Source: Thunnus maccoyii (lineage: Eukaryota > Chordata > Actinopteri > Scombriformes > Scombridae). Taken from it: a DNA stretch of 64,000 nt. Where the stretch lies: the NCBI RefSeq assembly GCF_910596095.1, contig NC_056546.1, forward strand, positions 17,260,425 through 17,324,424, written 5' to 3'. The position numbers were made by a program, and so were the translations under genes. This document shows, piece by piece, positions 60,701 to 64,000 of this stretch. A model generated the notes under the pieces. It did not search any database. It was not told the DNA's origin and was given only the letters and a program-made list of their open reading frames with translations. How positions within the stretch are numbered: the stretch's first letter is position 1; every line of letters starts with the position of its first letter.

Positions 60701-63482
60701 GACGTGTGAGTGTTGTACAGTTGTTTGTTTATACTTGTTGTTGTGCATGCCTTGACCTACTGTCCATGTGTTTATTTAGACTAAAGGAATAGATGATGAG
60801 AGTGAAGCCACGCTGCTAACCGCCCTGACTGAAATTCTTGACAATGTGGATGATGAAAACCTGTCCCCGTTTGACACACTGCCTGACTCAGACCTATTGT
60901 CAGGTCAGAAGGGCAGGGAACACTCTCCGGTAAGTGCCCAGCTGTCGTACATAACTCAGAGTGTCTCACAGATTCCTGCTCTGTACATCCCCCGTCTGGC
61001 CCTTGAGCTTGGGTCAGGTTGGTTTTAAAAGGGGGATGGAAGGATAATCTGCTGACCTATGTGATTTCTAAACATACTTTTTAAGTGTTTTAAATGTTTA
61101 TAAAAGTAAAACGTACCCATAAAGTGGATAAGCATTAACGTCCTTATGCAATTGTTTGTTTTTGTCCTTCTAGCTCAGGAGATTGCTGTGTCTGTCCCGT
61201 TCCCCCCCAGAGAAAGATACACTATGTAGTGCAAGACCTTTATCAACTGGAAAGGTAGCTTTCTCCCCATGTAAGCAGTATATATCAACTTTTACAGGAG
61301 ACATATTTCAGAATTTGACTGTATATTTGTCTCCCTGTCTGTACCCAGAGCCTCCCCAGGATACAGTCAGACTCTCTGCAGAGAAGTGATGGGGAAGAGG
61401 AGGAAGATGGCTCTCTCACTCTGAGCCCAGTGAGCCACGATTCGTCTCCTGACAACGACCTGCTTGGCTGGGAAGGTCTGACCCTCCCGCTTCCTGTCAC
61501 CTTTGAGCAGGAGTGTGAGGATGGTGTTTCAGTGAGCCTGGGGGACTTGGTCAGGCATATGCACCCGTACTGTATGGCCATTTGTGTGGAGAATGACGAG
61601 GGGGAACAGATGCTGCCCGAAGGAGGCATCTTACTGGAGGTTGTAGACCAGGGGGAAAATGGAGAGCCCATCCTGGCCATCCCAGACATGGACCTCCCTG
61701 TCTCTCTGCCACTTAAAGAGCAGTCTTCAGAAAATGAGCAGAAAGTTTCAGAGGATGCAGAAGAAGTGGCCTCAGACAGTTCTGAGCATATAGTCGTCGA
61801 TGATGATGACGACGACGACGACAACAAAGATGAAACGGTCAGCGAGGTTCCAGTGAAAATTGCATCCCCAGCAACATCAGAATCATCTTCAGATGTGAAA
61901 GATGAGATGATCGTAAAGAAAGAGAAGGAAGAGATTAAAGCGAAAAGCCCCTCCCGGAGAAAAAAGAAAAAGAAATGCAAGAAAGAGTGCCAACCCGAAC
62001 CTGTGGAGGGAAGGGTCCTTAGGAGTGGCTCGATAAGAAAGACAGCAGAAGAATTGTCCAAAAAGCCTGAAAAAAGGTTAAACAAAAAAGAGAAGAAAGT
62101 CCCAAAGGTTCCAGTTGCCTCAGCTCCTGCTTCTTCCTCTTCAAAACCTAAGAAATTAGATTCATGCCAAACTGAAACACAACCTGAGGTCACCACAACA
62201 ATGTTGTCACCTGAAATTAGTGTGAAAGTTGCCACATCTGTGTCACCTAGACAGGACACAATGCTGTTAAGTGCTAGCCCTGAGAGGAGCCAACCTAGCT
62301 GTCCACCCACAGCAGCGATTTCCCCGCAGCCCGATGAAATGGCTGAACAGACGGCAACAGCTACTGACAAGCCGGAAGATTCATCAGCAGCTCCCTCTGC
62401 TGTCCTGCCTGCCACCCAGGCAGCGCCAGTGTCTCCAGACTGCCCTGCAGCTGCTCCCAGCACCGAAACATCCCAAGTGACACCAGCTGTTAGCGAGGCC
62501 CTCCCTCCTATGGCTCCTGCAGTCCCAGAGCCAAAGCCCAAGTCCCTCAGCCTAGCGGAGTACCGGCGGCTCAGACAGCAGAAAAAACCTGCACCAGTGG
62601 AAAAACAGGACGACAACAGCACCAAGTGGCCCAGCCTTCCAGAGCTCCCCAAAGAGCTCCCCCCTATTCCCTGCCTGCCTGACCCCAGCCCTAAAGATCC
62701 TCGACGCCCCAACCCCCAGGCAGCGAAGGTGGAATTGGAGGAGATCAGACCTGCCTGGCAGCCAAGGGGACCGTGTGCACCACCCACCCCCGAGGCGCTG
62801 TTGGTGCCACCATCCTACATGGTGGCCTCGTCCAGCAAGGTTCCCGCTGCTACTGCTGCTGTTCGCAAACCTCAGCAATCACCAGAACCCCAAACAGTTT
62901 TGACCCCTAAACCTACTCTATCCCAGAATCCTTCAGGAGGAGTGCCTAGTTCAGTGAAAAATGTACCCGCACATCAACCCACTGCAGCTCAGCCTGCAGT
63001 ACCATGTGTGCCTCAGAGTTCTGGATCTCAATCTTCTTTAAAACCATCCACTCAGCTCATGCCATCAGCAGGCGGGAGGTGTCCTCCTACGCTTTCAGGA
63101 GATAAGAGTGAAGTCATCGAAAGGCATCAATCTCAGCCTGTATCTCCTAAGTCTGTAGAGCTCAGTAAAACCTGTTCTAAAACCACTACAGAGGCAATCA
63201 CTGCTACTGTGCCTGCTCCCACTTCCCCCCAGACCACTGTTTCTCAGAAAGCGCCAGAGGTCACTGCTCCTACCGCATTAAATAGGCCCAGCACATCATC
63301 CAAACCCATAACCACCGATACCCAGCCCTGTTCTACTCTGGCTACACATCCCATGTACTTCCAGAGCGAAAAAGCGGAATCTATTGTGCTTGAAGCAAAA
63401 AAGAAACCCACTACAGCAGCGGTACCTCCAAAGGCAAAGAGCCCCACACAGGAGCTGATCGAGTCCTTCACCAGTGAGATAG
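57745..63482 (+). CDS. pprc1: PPARGC1-related coactivator 1 (PRC), 5' part; runs past the window
   Basis: PPRC1 is a PGC-1-family coactivator that works with NRF-1, CREB and HCF-1 on genes for mitochondrial biogenesis and cell growth. Five coding exons give the first 848 residues: 57745-57828, 60544-60639, 60780-60929, 61174-61254, 61349-63482. Phases agree. The last ends in phase 1 at a GTGAGC donor, so the gene continues beyond 64000. The N-terminus resembles the family activation domain: LLTALTEILDN and ENLSPFDTLPDSDLL, then an LxxLL receptor box LRRLL at 111-115 followed by LSRSPPEKD. Further on are LVRHMHPYC near 204-212, an Asp run at 288-295, a basic stretch RRKKKKKCKK near 340-349, and SLSLAEYRRLRQQ near 536-548 followed by KWPSLPELP, all with counterparts in human PPRC1. 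The HCF-1 motif, RS domain and RNA-recognition motif expected downstream are not in the window. Exon 2 ends at a GC rather than GT donor. Start ATG in AAGATGGCGG. Confidence 0.92.
59378..59694. mobile_element. Non-autonomous element with inverted termini in pprc1 intron 1
   Basis: The right end, reverse-complemented, reads TAGGGCTGGGCGATATGGAT; the left end reads TAGGGCTTTGCAATATATC, an imperfect match. This TAGGGCTGGGCGATAT terminus is common in teleost DNA. There is no coding frame. Confidence 0.6.
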
Positions 63483-64000
63483 GTGAGCTTAAAGTTGATT
63501 CTATAACATTATTAAAAAGGCAGACAGTTAATGTCTATCTCATTTCTATTTTAACCCTTTTTTTTTAAATTAAGGACAAGTTTTTTTTTTGGTGAACAAA
63601 TACACATTAAACAGTTAAGAGACATACTAACAAACTGGTATTTATCTACAAAGCCCTTGCTGGAAAATTGCCTTTTCACTCCTCCTCTGGAACTCCAGTT
63701 CAAACCTAATCTGATCCAGTGATTGGCTGATGTGCAGGCATCCCATATCAGGAATGATTTAGGAAAAGCTGCGTCAGCTGTTAGTGCAGTAAAATAATAT
63801 GCAGTGTCACTGTAAAAAATCGAAACCCTTGCGCCCCATCTCCTACACCTATCTGTCGACACTTTAATTGAGCCCGCGTCCTGTTTTTATTGTCTGTTCT
63901 GTTTTGTTCACGGCCCTGTTCTTCTGCTTCACTGTAACTGTAAACAACATTGTTGTAAAAGAGCTTGCATCCACAGCCAACCTCTGTATAAATGATGGTT
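63483..64000. other. Start of a pprc1 intron, possibly repeat-derived
   Basis: No continuation of pprc1 coding sequence is found. The minus strand has an open stretch of about 103 codons (63551-63862) that I cannot assign; the lack of any splice context and its place in an intron suggest a decayed repeat. Confidence 0.4.

Noticed and set aside
61285-62787. 500-codon open frame on the minus strand across pprc1 exon 5
   Set aside because: It is the antisense of a firmly identified coding exon. Its Ser/Gly-rich content follows from the low-complexity plus-strand protein.

Overview
This window is nuclear DNA from a ray-finned fish. The coding exons match vertebrate proteins, and the gene order HPS6 (+), LDB1 (-), PPRC1 (+) is that of human chromosome 10q24. 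The non-coding part carries short repeats that I recognise as common in teleosts: hAT-type non-autonomous elements, MITEs, and CA, GA and GGAA microsatellites. Compact introns and repeat types suggest a percomorph-like teleost; I cannot name the species.

Layout. Bases 1-9.9 kb hold no gene I can recognise, only repeats near the right edge. 10418-13240 (+) is hps6, an intronless gene for a BLOC-2 subunit. Facing it tail to tail, 18039-28156 (-) is a complete prominin gene in 23 coding exons (839 residues as spliced here), best read as prominin-3. 28.2-34.6 kb is intergenic and repeat-rich. 36888-51391 (-) is ldb1, 11 coding exons and 408 residues. Its first coding exon is only 28 bases long and lies 9.5 kb upstream of the second. 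Divergent from it, 57745-63482 and beyond the window (+) is pprc1, of which the first five coding exons are present.

Function. The genes are a conserved neighbourhood, not a pathway. hps6 serves lysosome-related organelle biogenesis, the prominin is a five-pass membrane protein of protrusions, ldb1 is the LIM-domain scaffold of transcription complexes, and pprc1 is a PGC-1-type coactivator.

I found no new defence, viral or mobile system. The most interesting points are: a prominin next to an LDB gene, which mirrors the human PROM1-TAPT1-LDB2 linkage and marks it as a genome-duplication copy lost in most mammals; two apparent ldb1 promoters, with a minimal ATG-stop uORF before the long-form start; a GC-AG intron in pprc1; TG/CA repeats built into several prominin splice sites; and several perfect hairpins. 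All gene models come from reading splice sites and homology by eye, and homologous sequences were recalled from memory.
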